Position numbers and translations under genes: made by a program
Part shown: piece by piece, positions 31,573 through 45,024 of the stretch
Layout: every line of letters begins with the position of its first letter
How positions within the stretch are numbered: the stretch's first letter is position 1
Source: Fictibacillus phosphorivorans
GTDB lineage: Bacteria > Bacillota > Bacilli > Bacillales > Fictibacillaceae
Direction of reading: 5' to 3'
DNA length: 61,075 nt
Assembly (NCBI RefSeq): GCF_007673525.1
Contig: NZ_VDZU01000003.1
Coordinates: 1 to 61,075 of the forward strand
Notes under the pieces: generated by a model
What the model saw: only the letters and a program-made list of their open reading frames with translations
What the model was told of the DNA's origin: nothing
Database searches by the model: none

Positions 31573-33651
31573 ATGGCTAGAGAATTCTCCTTAAAAAATA
31601 CTCGTAATATCGGTATCATGGCTCACATCGATGCTGGTAAAACAACGACTACTGAACGTGTTCTTTACTATACTGGCCGTATCCACAAAATTGGTGAAAC
31701 TCATGAAGGAGCTTCACAAATGGACTGGATGGAGCAGGAACAAGAGCGTGGAATCACGATTACTTCCGCTGCTACAACTGCTCAATGGAAAGGTCACCGT
31801 GTCAACATCATTGATACACCAGGACACGTAGACTTTACAGTTGAAGTAGAACGTTCATTACGTGTATTAGACGGAGCGGTTGCATTACTTGATGCTCAAT
31901 CAGGTGTTGAACCACAAACAGAAACAGTTTGGCGTCAAGCGACTACTTACGGGGTACCTCGTGTAGTATTCGTAAACAAAATGGACAAGATCGGTGCGGA
32001 TTTCTTATATTCCGTAAAAACGATTCATGACCGCCTTGGTGCTAACGCTCACCCGATCCAATTACCGATCGGTGCGGAAGACCAATTCGAAGCAATCATC
32101 GACCTTATCGAAATGAAAGCTGTATTCTACGGAAACGACCTTGGTACTGATATCGAAGTTCGTGACATTCCGGAAGAGCACATGCCTTTAGCTGAAGAAT
32201 ACCGTGGAAAACTTATCGAAGCGGTTGCTGAGCTAGATGAAGAAATGATGATGAAGTACTTAGAAGGCGAAGAAATTACGAACGAAGAACTTAAAGCAGG
32301 TATCCGTCAAGGAACTTGTAACGTTGAGTTCTACCCAGTAATGTGTGGATCGGCATTTAAGAACAAAGGTGTTCAGCTTATGCTAGACGCAGTTCTTGAT
32401 TACCTTCCATCGCCAATCGATGTACCAGCTATTAAAGGTGTACTTCCTGACTCTGAAGAAGAAGTAACTCGTGAATCAAGTGACGAAGCACCATTCTCTG
32501 CACTTGCATTTAAAGTTATGACTGACCCTTATGTTGGTAAGTTAACATTCTTCCGTGTTTACTCTGGTACACTAAACTCTGGATCTTACGTACAGAACTC
32601 TACTAAAGGAAAGCGCGAGCGTGTTGGACGTATCCTTCAAATGCACGCAAACTCCCGTGAAGAGATCTCTATCGTATACGCTGGAGATATCGCAGCTGCT
32701 GTAGGTCTTAAAGATACTACAACTGGTGATACACTTTGTGATGAAAAGAACCTTGTTATCTTAGAATCCATGGTATTCCCAGAGCCAGTTATCTCACTAT
32801 CTATCGAGCCGAAGTCTAAAGCAGACCAAGACAAGATGGGTATGGCGCTTGCTAAGCTAGCTGAAGAAGATCCAACATTCCGTACTGAAACAAACGAAGA
32901 AACTGGACAAACGATCATCGCAGGTATGGGTGAGCTTCACCTTGACATCCTAGTTGACCGTATGCGCCGTGAATTCAAGGTAGAAGCTAACGTGGGTGCT
33001 CCTCAGGTTGCTTACCGTGAAACAATTCGCCAAGCTGCTAAAGTTGAAGGTAAATTCGTTCGTCAGTCTGGTGGTCGTGGACAATACGGTCACGTTTGGA
33101 TCGAATTTGAGCCAGGTGATGAAGGATCTGGATTCGTATTTGAAAACAAAATCGTTGGTGGGGCAGTTCCTCGTGAATACATCCCTGCAGTTCAAGCTGG
33201 TATCGAAGAATCAATGAAAAACGGAATGCTTGCTGGTTTCCCATTACTTGACCTTAAAGCTCGTATCGTTGATGGATCATACCATGATGTTGACTCCAAC
33301 GAAATGGCGTTTAAGATTGCCGGTTCAATGGCTCTTAAGAACGCTAAATCAAAGTGTGACCCTGCAATTCTTGAGCCGATCATGAAAGTTGAAGTAACGG
33401 TTCCTGAAGAGTACATGGGTGATATCATGGGTGACGTAACTTCCCGTCGTGGACGTGTTGAAGGTATGGAAGCTCGTGGTAACGCACAAATCGTTAAAGC
33501 GATGGTTCCACTTGCTGAGATGTTCGGATATGCAACTAGCTTGCGTTCTCGTACACAAGGCCGCGGTACTTACTCAATGCACTTCGATCACTACGAAGAA
33601 GTACCTAAGTCAATCTCTGAAGAAATCATCAAAAAATCAACTGGAGCTTAA
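31573..33651 (+). CDS. fusA: Elongation factor G
   Basis: EF-G drives translocation and, with RRF, ribosome recycling. The GTPase motifs are [19 protein letters not shown] (G1), the switch [11 protein letters not shown] (G3) and NKMDKIGAD (G4). Domains II-V follow in normal order; 692 aa. No fusidic-acid-resistance judgement is made. ATG 31573 follows AAGGAGAG. Confidence 0.98.
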   Translation: MAREFSLKNTRNIGIMAHIDAGKTTTTERVLYYTGRIHKIGETHEGASQMDWMEQEQERGITITSAATTAQWKGHRVNIIDTPGHVDFTVEVERSLRVLDGAVALLDAQSGVEPQTETVWRQATTYGVPRVVFVNKMDKIGADFLYSVKTIHDRLGANAHPIQLPIGAEDQFEAIIDLIEMKAVFYGNDLGTDIEVRDIPEEHMPLAEEYRGKLIEAVAELDEEMMMKYLEGEEITNEELKAGIRQGTCNVEFYPVMCGSAFKNKGVQLMLDAVLDYLPSPIDVPAIKGVLPDSEEEVTRESSDEAPFSALAFKVMTDPYVGKLTFFRVYSGTLNSGSYVQNSTKGKRERVGRILQMHANSREEISIVYAGDIAAAVGLKDTTTGDTLCDEKNLVILESMVFPEPVISLSIEPKSKADQDKMGMALAKLAEEDPTFRTETNEETGQTIIAGMGELHLDILVDRMRREFKVEANVGAPQVAYRETIRQAAKVEGKFVRQSGGRGQYGHVWIEFEPGDEGSGFVFENKIVGGAVPREYIPAVQAGIEESMKNGMLAGFPLLDLKARIVDGSYHDVDSNEMAFKIAGSMALKNAKSKCDPAILEPIMKVEVTVPEEYMGDIMGDVTSRRGRVEGMEARGNAQIVKAMVPLAEMFGYATSLRSRTQGRGTYSMHFDHYEEVPKSISEEIIKKSTGA

Positions 33652-33766
33652 TCTCTTCGGTTGTAAGAAACAACATTTTCATGTAATCTAAAATGGGCAG
33701 TACAAACTGTTCGTTTTAAATAAAAAATCTACTATATGTAAACATATTTAAGGAGGAATCTTTCTC

Positions 33767-34957
33767 ATGGGTAAAGAGAAATTTGATCGTTCCAAAACGC
33801 ATGCTAACATTGGTACTATCGGTCACGTTGACCATGGTAAAACAACTTTAACAGCTGCTATCACTACTGTTCTTGCTAAGAAAAACGGTAAGGGTGTAGC
33901 AATGGCTTATGACCAAATCGACGGTGCTCCAGAAGAGCGCGAGCGTGGAATCACAATCTCAACTGCACACGTTGAGTATGAAACTGATTCTCGTCACTAT
34001 GCACACGTAGACTGCCCAGGACATGCTGACTATGTTAAGAACATGATCACTGGTGCAGCACAAATGGATGGTGGGATCCTAGTAGTATCTGCTGCTGACG
34101 GCCCAATGCCACAAACTCGTGAGCACATCCTTCTTTCTCGTCAAGTAGGTGTACCTTACCTTGTTGTATTCATGAACAAGTGTGACATGGTAGACGACGA
34201 AGAACTTCTTGAGCTAGTAGAAATGGAAGTTCGTGACCTTCTTTCTGAGTATGACTTCCCAGGAGATGACATTCCTGTAATCAAAGGTTCTGCTCTTAAA
34301 GCTCTTGAAGGAGACGCTGATTGGGAAGCTAAAATCTATGAGCTTATGGACGCTGTAGATTCTTATATCCCAACTCCTCCACGTGACACTGAAAAGCCAT
34401 TCATGATGCCAGTTGAGGATGTATTCTCAATCACTGGTCGTGGTACAGTTGCTACTGGACGTGTTGAGCGTGGTGTAGTAAAAGTTGGTGACGTAGTTGA
34501 GATCCTTGGTCTTACTGAAGAGCCAAAATCAACAACTGTAACAGGTGTTGAAATGTTCCGTAAGCTTCTTGACTATGCTGAAGCTGGTGACAACATTGGT
34601 GCACTTCTTCGTGGGGTTTCTCGTGAAGATGTTGAGCGTGGACAAGTTCTTGCTAAGCCAGGTACTGTTAAAGCTCACACTAAATTCAAATCAGAAGTTT
34701 ATGTTCTTTCAAAAGAAGAGGGTGGACGTCACACTCCATTCTTCTCTAACTACCGTCCTCAGTTCTACTTCCGTACAACTGACGTAACTGGTATCATCCA
34801 ACTTCCTGAAGGCGTAGAAATGGTTATGCCTGGAGATAACGTTGAGATGACTGTAGAACTAATCGCTCCAATCGCTATCGAAGAAGGAACTAAGTTCTCT
34901 ATTCGTGAAGGTGGACGTACAGTTGGTGCAGGCGTAGTTGCAACAATCACTGAGTAA
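33767..34957 (+). CDS. tuf: Elongation factor Tu
   Basis: EF-Tu delivers aminoacyl-tRNA. GTPase motifs are GHVDHGKT (G1), DCPGHADY (G3) and NKCDMVDD (G4); domains II and III follow, with [13 protein letters not shown] in domain II. It is 396 aa. The codon choice is strongly biased, as expected of one of the most abundant proteins. It ends the operon, with a terminator 23 bases downstream. Confidence 0.98.
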   Translation: MGKEKFDRSKTHANIGTIGHVDHGKTTLTAAITTVLAKKNGKGVAMAYDQIDGAPEERERGITISTAHVEYETDSRHYAHVDCPGHADYVKNMITGAAQMDGGILVVSAADGPMPQTREHILLSRQVGVPYLVVFMNKCDMVDDEELLELVEMEVRDLLSEYDFPGDDIPVIKGSALKALEGDADWEAKIYELMDAVDSYIPTPPRDTEKPFMMPVEDVFSITGRGTVATGRVERGVVKVGDVVEILGLTEEPKSTTVTGVEMFRKLLDYAEAGDNIGALLRGVSREDVERGQVLAKPGTVKAHTKFKSEVYVLSKEEGGRHTPFFSNYRPQFYFRTTDVTGIIQLPEGVEMVMPGDNVEMTVELIAPIAIEEGTKFSIREGGRTVGAGVVATITE

Positions 34958-34980
34958 TCTTATTACTCTTTTATAAAAAA

Positions 34981-35008
34981 ACACTCTCCTTTTGGAGAGT
35001 GTTTTTTT
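34981..35008 (+). terminator. Terminator after tuf
   Basis: ACACTCTCC pairs with GGAGAGTGT around TTTT, then seven T. It is a strong intrinsic terminator. Repeat copy C begins 34 bases later. Confidence 0.93.
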
Positions 35009-35041
35009 ATGTAATTTTTCATACTTAAGTTTTTGAATGAG

Positions 35042-35169
35042 GTTGATTTCCGTTCCAGGATGCTCGCTTTCCGCGGGGCGTGCGGTGAGCCCCTTGCCAC
35101 TTTGTGCCTTTAAGGGTCTCACCTGACCGCTCGTCCCGCAGGAGTCTCGCACCCTCCACTCCAATCAAC
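35042..35169 (+). repeat. Dispersed palindromic repeat, copy C
   Basis: A 128-bp copy, GTTGATT to AATCAAC. Core stem GCGGG/CCCGC, then CG/CG, GCGG/CCGC, GAG-CCCTT/AAGGG-TCTC. Its apex is CAC-TTT-GTG, where copies A and D have CGC-TTT-GCG, a two-sided compensatory change. It lies in the 869-base gap between tuf and rpsJ. Confidence 0.9.
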
Positions 35170-35335
35170 TGATCAAAGAAGAAGAGTATGAACAAATACC
35201 CCAATGGAAACATGCAGTAAGAAAAAAATGATTTTTAAGTATAAATGAATCGATAGTGAAAAAAGCTCTATCCAATTAGCATTGAGCAGCTGATCCTGAG
35301 TGTCAGTATGTGCCTGAAATAGCTTGAAACACATC

Positions 35336-35426
35336 CAATCCAAAAATAAAGATGATGAATCCAGAAATTTAATAGCTGAATCCAAAAGTTTGGCCCTTGA
35401 ATCCACGAGTTTTGGTCGTGAATCCA
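35336..35426. repeat. 21-bp-phased word array 4 (word GAATCCA)
   Basis: CAATCCA at 35336 and GAATCCA at 35357, 35378, 35399 and 35420: five units with four spacings of exactly 21 bp. The word is followed by a loosely conserved A-rich triplet; the rest of each unit varies. A minus-strand frame across it translates to a heptad repeat (DSR.KL.), an unavoidable result of a 21-bp period. The stretch 35170-35335 before it and 35440-35650 after it hold nothing recognisable. Confidence 0.88.
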
Positions 35427-35657
35427 CAAATAGTAAAATATATATACATGCGATTACAGTCGGCTGAAAAACTGAATAACCATACGCGTGATCAGCAACG
35501 CATTATCTGGATCTCCACCACCAATTGCATCTCTCTTCTATATATATAGAAGAAACACATCCAAATATGCAAAAGAAGAAAAAGGAAGTTGAAATCTGCT
35601 AATAAAGTCTCTATAATAGAAAAAGTGCGATTAGCAATAAATAAATGCAAATAACAC

Positions 35658-35686
35658 TTGCATTGGGCGTTGCTTTTCTCTATAAT
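35658..35686 (+). promoter_or_regulatory. SigA-type promoter of the S10 operon
   Basis: TTGCAT (35658-35663), a 17-bp spacer and a perfect TATAAT (35681-35686), 141 bases before rpsJ. It is the main promoter candidate for the whole S10-spc-alpha cluster. Confidence 0.85.
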
Positions 35687-35691
35687 AAGTA

Positions 35692-36135
<444 letters not shown>

Positions 36136-36184
36136 TTTCACGTTTGCTTATAAATATTTTACTTATTAATAGGAGGTGTGACGA

Positions 36185-36823
36185 ATGACCAAAGGAATCT
36201 TAGGTAGAAAAATTGGTATGACTCAAGTTTTCGCAGAAAACGGAGATCTAATTCCAGTTACTGTAGTAGAAGTAACTCCTAACGTTGTTCTTCAAAAGAA
36301 ATCCGTTGAGAATGATGGCTACGAAGCTATCCAACTTGGATTTGATGATAAAAAAGACTCTCGTTCTAACAAGCCGCAAGCAGGACATGCTGCTAAAGCT
36401 AGCACGAGCCCTAAGCGCTACGTTAAAGAATTCCGTAATGTTGATGTTGCGGGATACGAAGTTGGTCAGGAAGTCAAAGCTGACATTTTTGCAGAAGGTG
36501 ACGCTGTAGACGTTACTGGTACATCTAAAGGAAAAGGATTCCAAGGTGTTATCAAACGTCACGGGCAATCACGCGGGCCAATGAGCCACGGTTCCCGTTA
36601 CCACCGTCGTCCTGGTTCAATGGGTGCAGTTGACCCTAACCGTGTTTTCAAAGGGAAAGCATTACCTGGACGTACTGGCGGAGATACAGTAACTGTACAA
36701 AACTTAGAAGTTGTAAGAGTTGATGCAGAACGTAATCTTCTACTAATCAAAGGTAACGTACCTGGAGCGAAAAAGAGCTACGTTACAATTAACTCTGCTG
36801 TTAAAGCAAAGGATGCTAAATAA
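36185..36823 (+). CDS. rplC: 50S ribosomal protein L3
   Basis: L3 is an early 50S assembly protein whose loop reaches the peptidyl-transferase centre ([19 protein letters not shown] region). It is 212 aa, about three residues longer than in B. subtilis because of the C-terminus. ATG 36185 follows AGGAGGTG. Confidence 0.97.
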   Translation: MTKGILGRKIGMTQVFAENGDLIPVTVVEVTPNVVLQKKSVENDGYEAIQLGFDDKKDSRSNKPQAGHAAKASTSPKRYVKEFRNVDVAGYEVGQEVKADIFAEGDAVDVTGTSKGKGFQGVIKRHGQSRGPMSHGSRYHRRPGSMGAVDPNRVFKGKALPGRTGGDTVTVQNLEVVRVDAERNLLLIKGNVPGAKKSYVTINSAVKAKDAK

Positions 36824-36840
36824 GGAAGGAGGACAATCTG

Positions 36841-37464
36841 ATGCCAAAAGTAGCATTATTTAAACAAGATGGTACTCAAGCTGGCGATATCGAATTAAAC
36901 GATTCCGTTTTCGGTATTGAACCAAATAAAAGCGTGCTTTTCGACGCTGTTATTATGCAGCAAGCATCACAGCGCCAAGGAACGCACGATGTAAAGAACC
37001 GTTCTGAAGTTGCTGGTGGTGGACGCAAGCCTTGGAAACAGAAAGGTACTGGACGTGCTCGTCAAGGATCTATCCGTTCTCCACAATGGGTTGGCGGTGG
37101 AGTGGTTTTCGGACCAACACCAAGAAGCTATTCTTACAAATTGCCTAAGAAGGTTCGTCGCTTAGCTATTAAATCAGCGCTATCTTCTAAGGTTCTAGAT
37201 AACGACTTAATCGTTTTAGAAGGACTTGCATTCGAAGTTCCTAAAACAAAGGAAATGATGCAAGTACTTGCAAATCTATCCGCAGATCGTAAAGCATTAG
37301 TTGTAACTGCTGATTACAATGACGCTGTTGCATTGTCTGCACGTAACATCCCTGGCGTAACAGTTGTTACGGCTAACGGCGTTAGTGTTCTTGACGTGTT
37401 AAACCACGACAAGCTTCTTATGACTAAAGACGCTGTGGAAAAAGTAGGGGAGGTGCTCGCATAA
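36841..37464 (+). CDS. rplD: 50S ribosomal protein L4
   Basis: L4 lines the nascent-chain exit tunnel. The 207-aa protein has the extended loop [24 protein letters not shown], where macrolide resistance changes occur; it is wild type in appearance. Its stop codon overlaps the rplW start by one base. Confidence 0.97.
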   Translation: MPKVALFKQDGTQAGDIELNDSVFGIEPNKSVLFDAVIMQQASQRQGTHDVKNRSEVAGGGRKPWKQKGTGRARQGSIRSPQWVGGGVVFGPTPRSYSYKLPKKVRRLAIKSALSSKVLDNDLIVLEGLAFEVPKTKEMMQVLANLSADRKALVVTADYNDAVALSARNIPGVTVVTANGVSVLDVLNHDKLLMTKDAVEKVGEVLA

Positions 37465-37751
37465 TGGAAGCTCGTGATGTGATTAAGCGCCCCGTTATTA
37501 CAGAGCGTTCTACTGAAATAATGGCTGACAAAAAATACACGTTCGAAGTTAACCCTCGTGCTACTAAGACTCAAATCAAAGGCGCACTAGAAGAAATCTT
37601 TGGCGTGAAAATTCAATCTGTTAACACTGCTAACTACAAAGGTAAGTTTAAGCGTGTAGGCCGTCATACTGGTTACACTTCTAAACGTAAAAAAGCTGTA
37701 GTTACATTAACTCCAGAAAGCAAAGAACTCGACTTTTTTGAAGGAGTTTAA
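37464..37751 (+). CDS. rplW: 50S ribosomal protein L23
   Basis: L23 is at the tunnel exit and is the docking site for trigger factor and SRP. It is 95 aa, with [10 protein letters not shown] near the N-terminus and the loop [12 protein letters not shown]. Start overlaps the rplD stop, suggesting coupled translation. Confidence 0.97.
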   Translation: MEARDVIKRPVITERSTEIMADKKYTFEVNPRATKTQIKGALEEIFGVKIQSVNTANYKGKFKRVGRHTGYTSKRKKAVVTLTPESKELDFFEGV

Positions 37752-37779
37752 AAAGAACTCGTAAAGGAGGGAAATTACA

Positions 37780-38610
37780 ATGGGTATCAAAAAGTTTAAA
37801 CCGACAACTAATGGTCGTCGTAACATGTCTCAGCTTGACTTTGCTGAAATTACAACTGACCAACCAGAAAAATCCTTGCTTGCTCCTCTTAGCAAAAAAG
37901 CAGGGCGTAACAACCAAGGTAAACTAACTGTTCGTCACCAAGGTGGAGGACACAAGCGTAAGTATCGTATCATCGATTTCAAACGTAACAAAGACGGAAT
38001 ACCAGGTCGCGTTGCTACAATCGAGTACGATCCAAACCGTACGGCTAACATCGCGCTAATCCACTATGCAGATGGTGAGAAGCGTTATATCTTAGCTCCA
38101 AAAGGAATTAAAGTAGGGCAAGAAATCATGTCCGGTACTGAAGCTGATATTAAAGTAGGTAACTCTCTTCCATTAGCTAACATTCCTGTAGGTTCTACAA
38201 TTCACAACATCGAACTTAAGCCTGGTAAAGGTGGACAATTGGCTCGTTCAGCTGGTGCTGAAGCTCAACTTCTTGGTAAAGAAGAAAAGTATGCGCTAGT
38301 TCGTCTTGGTTCTGGTGAAGTTCGTATGATCCTTCTTACTTGCCGCGCAACTATCGGTCAAGTTGGAAACTTAGAGCATGAACTTGTAAACGTTGGTAAA
38401 GCAGGTCGTTCTCGTTGGAAGGGTATCCGCCCAACAGTTCGTGGTTCTGTAATGAACCCTAACGATCACCCACACGGTGGTGGTGAAGGACGCGCTCCAA
38501 TCGGACGTAAATCACCAATGTCTCCATGGGGTAAACCAACTCTTGGATATAAAACTCGTAAGAAAAATAGCCAAACTGACAAGTACATTGTACGTCGTCG
38601 CAAAAAATAA
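37780..38610 (+). CDS. rplB: 50S ribosomal protein L2
   Basis: L2 supports the peptidyl-transferase centre and bridges to the 30S. The 276-aa protein contains the conserved [21 protein letters not shown] segment (here [18 protein letters not shown]) with the critical histidine. Full length. Confidence 0.98.
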   Translation: MGIKKFKPTTNGRRNMSQLDFAEITTDQPEKSLLAPLSKKAGRNNQGKLTVRHQGGGHKRKYRIIDFKRNKDGIPGRVATIEYDPNRTANIALIHYADGEKRYILAPKGIKVGQEIMSGTEADIKVGNSLPLANIPVGSTIHNIELKPGKGGQLARSAGAEAQLLGKEEKYALVRLGSGEVRMILLTCRATIGQVGNLEHELVNVGKAGRSRWKGIRPTVRGSVMNPNDHPHGGGEGRAPIGRKSPMSPWGKPTLGYKTRKKNSQTDKYIVRRRKK

Positions 38611-38667
38611 TGTGATTGTACTACGGTTCAATCGAGCCGTAGCGCAAACACAAAGGGAGGTTCTCAA

Positions 38668-38946
38668 ATGGGTCGCAGTTTGAAAAAAGGGCCTTTTGTA
38701 GATGACCACTTGATGAAAAAGGTCGAGGCACTTAATGAATCTAACGACAAGAAAGTAGTTAAAACTTGGTCTCGTCGTTCTACGATTTTCCCTGACTTCA
38801 TCGGTCACACAATCGCTGTTTATGATGGTCGTAAACACGTGCCGGTTTATTGTACAGAAGATATGGTCGGTCACAAGTTAGGTGAGTTTGCACCTACTCG
38901 TACTTACAAAGGCCATGCAGCTGATGATAAGAAAACAAGACGTTAA
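38668..38946 (+). CDS. rpsS: 30S ribosomal protein S19
   Basis: S19 is a 30S head protein contacting S13 and bridging to the 50S. The 92-aa sequence begins [19 protein letters not shown] and includes [21 protein letters not shown]. Canonical in length and sequence. Confidence 0.98.
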   Translation: MGRSLKKGPFVDDHLMKKVEALNESNDKKVVKTWSRRSTIFPDFIGHTIAVYDGRKHVPVYCTEDMVGHKLGEFAPTRTYKGHAADDKKTRR

Positions 38947-38965
38947 TTGAGGGGAGGTACACAAA

Positions 38966-39307
38966 ATGGAAGCAAAAGCAATTGCTAAACAAGTGCGTAT
39001 TGCTCCTCGTAAAGCTCGCATCGTAATCGACTTGATTCGAGGCAAGCAAGTAGGTGAGGCACTTGCGATTCTACGTTTGACGCCTAAAGCAGCTTCTCCT
39101 GTAATTGAAAAGGTGCTTAAGTCTGCTATCGCAAACGCAGAACACAACTATGAAATGGAACCGAACAACTTGGTGATTAAGCAAGCGTTCGTTGATGAAG
39201 GTATTACTCTTAAGCGTTTCCGTCCTCGTGCGATGGGTCGCGCAAGCCGTATCAACAAACGTACTAGCCACATCACAATCGTTGTTTCTGAAAAGAAGGA
39301 GGGTTAA
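38966..39307 (+). CDS. rplV: 50S ribosomal protein L22
   Basis: L22 lines the exit tunnel with a long beta-hairpin ([24 protein letters not shown] in part), intact here with no deletions of the macrolide-resistance kind. 113 aa. It is separated from rpsC by 3 bases. Confidence 0.97.
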   Translation: MEAKAIAKQVRIAPRKARIVIDLIRGKQVGEALAILRLTPKAASPVIEKVLKSAIANAEHNYEMEPNNLVIKQAFVDEGITLKRFRPRAMGRASRINKRTSHITIVVSEKKEG

Positions 39308-39310
39308 GAC

Positions 39311-40600
<1,290 letters not shown>

Positions 40601-40622
40601 ATCTTGAGAGGAGGTTCGCACA

Positions 40623-40886
40623 ATGAGTGAACGTAACCAGCGCAAGGTGTACACTGGTCGTGTTGTTTCTGACAAGATGGACAAAACGATTACAGTGCTT
40701 GTAGAAACTTACAAGACTCACACTTTATATAACAAGCGCGTTAAATACTCTAAAAAGTTAAAAGCGCATGATGAAAACAACACTGCTAAAATTGGCGATA
40801 TCGTAAAGGTTATGGAAACGCGTCCGCTTTCTAAAGACAAGCGATTCCGTCTAGTTGAAGTAGTACAAGAAGCAGTAATTATTTAA
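40623..40886 (+). CDS. rpsQ: 30S ribosomal protein S17
   Basis: S17 is a primary 16S-binding protein of the 30S body. The 87-aa sequence [19 protein letters not shown] is standard. ATG 40623 follows GAGGAGG. Confidence 0.97.
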   Translation: MSERNQRKVYTGRVVSDKMDKTITVLVETYKTHTLYNKRVKYSKKLKAHDENNTAKIGDIVKVMETRPLSKDKRFRLVEVVQEAVII

Positions 40887-40931
40887 TAAATTGTTCGGAT
40901 TATACTCATATCCGAAAGGAGGTCCATTCGC

Positions 40932-41300
40932 ATGATTCAACAAGAATCCCGTTTAAGAGTAGCTGATAACTCCGGTGCGAAAGAGTTACTTTGCATTAAA
41001 GTTCTTGGTGGTTCTGGTCGTAAGTACGCTAACGTTGGTGACATTATCGTTTGTTCGGTTAAGTCCGCAACACCAGGTGGCGTTGTTAAGAAAGGTGACG
41101 TTGTTAAAGCGGTAGTGGTACGTTCTAAGCGTGGTATGCGCCGTAACGACGGATCTTACATCCGCTTTGATGAGAACGCGGCTGTAATCGTTAAGGATGA
41201 TAAAGGTCCTCGAGGAACTCGTATCTTCGGACCAGTAGCACGTGAACTTCGTGACAAGCAATTTATGAAAATCGTATCTCTTGCTCCAGAAGTTCTTTAA
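40932..41300 (+). CDS. rplN: 50S ribosomal protein L14
   Basis: L14 forms intersubunit bridge B8. The 122-aa beta-barrel protein contains [24 protein letters not shown] and the [13 protein letters not shown] segment. First gene of the classical spc operon part. AAAGGAGG precedes the ATG. Confidence 0.98.
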   Translation: MIQQESRLRVADNSGAKELLCIKVLGGSGRKYANVGDIIVCSVKSATPGGVVKKGDVVKAVVVRSKRGMRRNDGSYIRFDENAAVIVKDDKGPRGTRIFGPVARELRDKQFMKIVSLAPEVL

Positions 41301-41351
41301 TATATTTACTAGCAAGGCGTTTATTGTCTTGTAAGGAGGTGCAACATCACA

Positions 41352-41669
41352 ATGCCATTGCATGTGAAAAAAGGCGATAAAGTACAAGTTATTTCCGGCA
41401 AGGATAAAGGTAAACAAGGTGTGATCCTTGAAGCTTATCCGAAGCTAAACAGAGTGCTTGTTGAAGGCGTGAACGTTGTTAAGAAACACGCAAAACCTTC
41501 TCAAGCTAATCCACAAGGTGGAATCCTTAGCCAAGAAGCACCAATTCATGCTTCTAACGTAATGCCTCTTGACCCTAAAACTGGTGCTCCTACTCGTGTA
41601 GGCTACAATGTAGTTGATGGGAAAAAAGTTCGTGTGGCCAAAAAATCTGGTGAAACCCTAGATAAATAA
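41352..41669 (+). CDS. rplX: 50S ribosomal protein L24
   Basis: L24 is an assembly initiator for the 50S, with a KOW motif ([18 protein letters not shown], 7-24). The 105-aa length is normal. Confidence 0.97.
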   Translation: MPLHVKKGDKVQVISGKDKGKQGVILEAYPKLNRVLVEGVNVVKKHAKPSQANPQGGILSQEAPIHASNVMPLDPKTGAPTRVGYNVVDGKKVRVAKKSGETLDK

Positions 41670-41695
41670 GTCTCAGAGTGAAAGGAGGACACATA

Positions 41696-42235
41696 ATGAA
41701 CCGTCTACAAGAGCGATATAAAGCAGAGATCTTACCATCTCTAATGGAAAAGTTTAATTACACTTCAGTAATGCAAGCACCAAAGATTGAAAAAATCGTT
41801 ATCAACATGGGTGTTGGTGAAGCAGTATCCAACTCTAAAGTATTAGATACAGCAGTAGAGGAACTTACAGCAATCGCTGGTCAAAAGCCTGTGATCACGC
41901 GTGCTAAGAAATCTATCGCTGGATTCAAACTTCGTGAAGGTATGCCGATCGGATCAAAAGTTACACTTCGCGGAGAGCGCATGTATGACTTCCTTGATAA
42001 GTTAATCAGCGTTTCCCTTCCACGTGTACGTGACTTCCGCGGGGTTTCCAAGAAGTCTTTCGACGGCCGCGGTAACTACACGCTTGGAGTTAAAGAGCAA
42101 TTGATCTTCCCAGAGATCGACTATGATAAAGTAAACAAAGTTCGCGGAATGGACATCGTTATCGTAACGACTGCGAACACTGACGAAGAAGCACGTGAGC
42201 TTCTTACACAAGTCGGAATGCCATTCCAAAAATAA
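41696..42235 (+). CDS. rplE: 50S ribosomal protein L5
   Basis: L5 binds 5S rRNA and contacts P-site tRNA. The 179-aa protein starts [16 protein letters not shown] at ATG 41696, 8 bases after AAAGGAGG; the GTG at 41678 upstream lies before that ribosome site and is rejected. Conserved [22 protein letters not shown] is present. Confidence 0.97.
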   Translation: MNRLQERYKAEILPSLMEKFNYTSVMQAPKIEKIVINMGVGEAVSNSKVLDTAVEELTAIAGQKPVITRAKKSIAGFKLREGMPIGSKVTLRGERMYDFLDKLISVSLPRVRDFRGVSKKSFDGRGNYTLGVKEQLIFPEIDYDKVNKVRGMDIVIVTTANTDEEARELLTQVGMPFQK

Positions 42236-42445
<210 letters not shown>

Positions 42446-42477
42446 TACCCTGAAAAAAGGGAAGGAGGTAACTAGTA

Positions 42478-42876
42478 ATGGTTATGACAGATCCAATTGC
42501 AGATATGCTTACTCGTATCCGCAACGCAAACACTGTTCGTCACGATAAATTGGAGCTTCCTGCTTCTAATATGAAAAAAGAAATCGCAGAAATCCTAAAG
42601 CGTGAAGGTTTTGTTCGCGATGTGGAATATGTAGAGGATAGCAAACAAGGAATGATTCGTATCTTCCTTAAGTACGGTTCTAACAATGAGCGTGTAATCT
42701 CAGGTCTTAAGCGTATCTCTAAGCCTGGTCTACGTGTTTATGCAAAATCAACTGATCTTCCACGTGTACTTGGAGGACTTGGTATTGCGATCGTATCTAC
42801 TTCTAAAGGCATTATGACTGATAAAGAAGCTCGCCAATCACAAATGGGTGGCGAAGTACTAGCGTACGTTTGGTAA
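42478..42876 (+). CDS. rpsH: 30S ribosomal protein S8
   Basis: S8 binds 16S helix 21 and in many bacteria represses the spc operon by binding a mimic of that helix. The 132-aa sequence [18 protein letters not shown] matches family starts, so the first ATG is used. The conserved [14 protein letters not shown]-terminal motif is present. Confidence 0.97.
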   Translation: MVMTDPIADMLTRIRNANTVRHDKLELPASNMKKEIAEILKREGFVRDVEYVEDSKQGMIRIFLKYGSNNERVISGLKRISKPGLRVYAKSTDLPRVLGGLGIAIVSTSKGIMTDKEARQSQMGGEVLAYVW

Positions 42877-42900
42877 TAAATAGCGAATGGAGGTGTCAAC

Positions 42901-43440
42901 ATGTCTCGCGTAGGTAACAAACCGATTGAAGTTCCAGGTGGCGTTACGATCGATGTTGCAACTGACAACACGGTTTCTGTAAAAGGCCCTAAAGGTGAAC
43001 TTTCTCGCAAATTCAATGCTGACATTAAGATTAATGTTCAAGATAACGAAATTACTGTGGAACGCCCGAGCGACCACAAAGAGCACCGTGCATTGCATGG
43101 TACAACTCGTAGTGTACTAAACAACATGGTTATCGGTGTAACTAACGGTTATGAAAGAGCTCTAGAAATTATCGGGGTTGGATATCGTGCTTCCAAAGCT
43201 GGTAACAAGCTTGTACTTAACGTAGGTTACTCTCATCCTGTTGAAATCGTTCCTGAGCAAGGGATCGACATCGAAGTACCTTCTAACACGAAGGTAATCG
43301 TTAAGGGTATTGACAAGCAACGTGTAGGTGAAGTTGCTGCAAACATCCGTTCAGTTCGTTCACCTGAGCCTTACAAAGGTAAAGGTATTCGTTACGAAGG
43401 TGAATTCGTTCGCCGTAAAGAAGGTAAAACAGGTAAATAA
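42901..43440 (+). CDS. rplF: 50S ribosomal protein L6
   Basis: L6 lies near the sarcin-ricin loop. The 179-aa protein has two related alpha/beta domains and the C-terminal [20 protein letters not shown] signature. Complete. Confidence 0.97.
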   Translation: MSRVGNKPIEVPGGVTIDVATDNTVSVKGPKGELSRKFNADIKINVQDNEITVERPSDHKEHRALHGTTRSVLNNMVIGVTNGYERALEIIGVGYRASKAGNKLVLNVGYSHPVEIVPEQGIDIEVPSNTKVIVKGIDKQRVGEVAANIRSVRSPEPYKGKGIRYEGEFVRRKEGKTGK

Positions 43441-43471
43441 AGCCGTTAGGTAGCGGAAAGGAGTGCAAAGG

Positions 43472-43834
43472 ATGATCACGAAAGCAGATAAGAATGTCGC
43501 TCGTAAGAAAAGACATGCTCGTGTTCGCCGCGTTGTAAGCGGAACAGCACAACGTCCTCGTTTGAACGTATTCCGTTCTACAAAGCACATCTATGCTCAA
43601 TTGATCGATGATCAAGCAGGTGTAACAATTGTATCTGCATCTTCCCTTGATAAAGGTGTAAGTGTAGAAAACGGTGGAAACGTAGATGCTGCTAAAGCGA
43701 TTGGTCAAGAAATCGCTAAGCGCGCAGTTGAAAAAGGAATCAAATCGGTAGTATTTGACCGAGGCGGATATTTATATCACGGACGTATTAAAGCATTAGC
43801 AGACGCAGCTCGTGAAGCTGGGTTAGAATTTTAA
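43472..43834 (+). CDS. rplR: 50S ribosomal protein L18
   Basis: L18 binds 5S rRNA. The start is ATG 43472 ([19 protein letters not shown]), 8 bases after AAAGGAG, giving 120 aa, the family length; a GTG 9 bases upstream overlaps the ribosome site. [27 protein letters not shown] ends the protein in typical fashion (shown only by its last residues here). Confidence 0.97.
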   Translation: MITKADKNVARKKRHARVRRVVSGTAQRPRLNVFRSTKHIYAQLIDDQAGVTIVSASSLDKGVSVENGGNVDAAKAIGQEIAKRAVEKGIKSVVFDRGGYLYHGRIKALADAAREAGLEF

Positions 43835-43851
43835 TCGAAGGAGGGAACCTG

Positions 43852-44349
43852 ATGCGTATCGACCCTAACAAACTTGAACTTGAAGAACGCGTCGTTACCG
43901 TTAACCGTGTAGCTAAGGTAGTAAAAGGTGGACGTCGTTTCCGCTTTGCTGCAGTAGTTGTAGTTGGTGACAAAAACGGTCACGTTGGATTCGGTACTGG
44001 TAAAGCCCAAGAGGTACCAGAAGCGATCCGTAAGGCGATTGAAGATGCTAAGAAGAACTTAGTAACTGTACCGATCGTAAAAACAACAATTCCTCACCAA
44101 GTAATTGGACGCTTTGGAGCAGGTAACGTACTTCTTAAGCCTGCATCTGAAGGTACTGGGGTAATTGCTGGTGGACCTGTACGTGCAGTATTGGAGCTTG
44201 CTGGTGTAGGTGACATCCTTTCTAAGTCACTTGGATCTAACAACCCAATCAACATGGTTCGTGCAACTATCGAAGGTTTGAAAAATTTAAAGCGTGCTGA
44301 AGACGTTGCGAAACTTCGCGGTAAATCAGTACAAGAGCTTTTAGGTTAA
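43852..44349 (+). CDS. rpsE: 30S ribosomal protein S5
   Basis: S5 is at the mRNA entry tunnel and in the fidelity network with S4. The 165-aa protein has the dsRBD-like N-terminal domain ([16 protein letters not shown], the spectinomycin-related loop, wild-type-like) and [20 protein letters not shown] in part. Confidence 0.97.
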   Translation: MRIDPNKLELEERVVTVNRVAKVVKGGRRFRFAAVVVVGDKNGHVGFGTGKAQEVPEAIRKAIEDAKKNLVTVPIVKTTIPHQVIGRFGAGNVLLKPASEGTGVIAGGPVRAVLELAGVGDILSKSLGSNNPINMVRATIEGLKNLKRAEDVAKLRGKSVQELLG

Positions 44350-44363
44350 GGAGGGAACTTTAG

Positions 44364-44552
44364 ATGGCTAAGAAATTAGAAATCACCCTCACTCGTAGTG
44401 TTATCGGCCGTCCTGAAAACCAACGTATCGTTGTTAAGACACTTGGTTTGCGCAAAATGCACCAGACGGTTGTACACGAAGATAACGCGGCTATCCGCGG
44501 TATGGTTAACAAGGTGTCTCACCTTTTAACAGTGAAAGAATTAGAAGCTTAA
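44364..44552 (+). CDS. rpmD: 50S ribosomal protein L30
   Basis: A 62-aa L30 with [17 protein letters not shown] and the [12 protein letters not shown] segment. Standard position between rpsE and rplO. Confidence 0.96.
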   Translation: MAKKLEITLTRSVIGRPENQRIVVKTLGLRKMHQTVVHEDNAAIRGMVNKVSHLLTVKELEA

Positions 44553-44583
44553 TAAGATAAATAAATCATGAGGAGGTGCTCAG

Positions 44584-45024
44584 ATGAAACTTCATGAGTT
44601 GAAGCCATCAGAAGGATCCCGTAAAGTTCGCAACCGTGTAGGTCGCGGTATCGGATCAGGCAATGGTAAAACAAGTGGTCGTGGTCATAAAGGTCAAAAC
44701 TCTCGTTCAGGCGGTGGTGTTAGACCTGGATTCGAAGGTGGACAAAATCCACTAGCACGTCGTTTACCGAAACGCGGATTCACAAACCCTACTCGTAAAG
44801 AGTATGCAGTTGTAAATCTTGAGAAGCTAGTTCGTTTTGAAGAGGGCACAGTAGTTACTCCGGAACTTCTTATCGAAACAGGAGTAGTTAGCAGTCTTAA
44901 AAACGGAATTAAAGTTCTAGGAAATGGCAAGTTAGAAGCTAAGCTTACAGTTAAGGCGCACAAATTCTCTGTTTCTGCTAAAGAAGCAATTGAAGCAGCG
45001 GGCGGAACTACTGAGGTGATCTAA
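44584..45024 (+). CDS. rplO: 50S ribosomal protein L15
   Basis: L15 is a late-assembly 50S protein with a Gly/Arg-rich N-terminal extension that threads into rRNA ([20 protein letters not shown]). 146 aa. Its stop overlaps the secY start by one base. Confidence 0.97.
   Translation: MKLHELKPSEGSRKVRNRVGRGIGSGNGKTSGRGHKGQNSRSGGGVRPGFEGGQNPLARRLPKRGFTNPTRKEYAVVNLEKLVRFEEGTVVTPELLIETGVVSSLKNGIKVLGNGKLEAKLTVKAHKFSVSAKEAIEAAGGTTEVI

Noticed and set aside
35173..35427. Minus-strand 84-codon frame with a heptad repeat (DSR.KL.) across array 4
   Set aside because: A 21-bp period keeps any frame open as seven-residue repeats. It starts without a ribosome site, and the equivalent frames in arrays 1, 5 and 6 contain in-frame stops, so coding is not the shared property.
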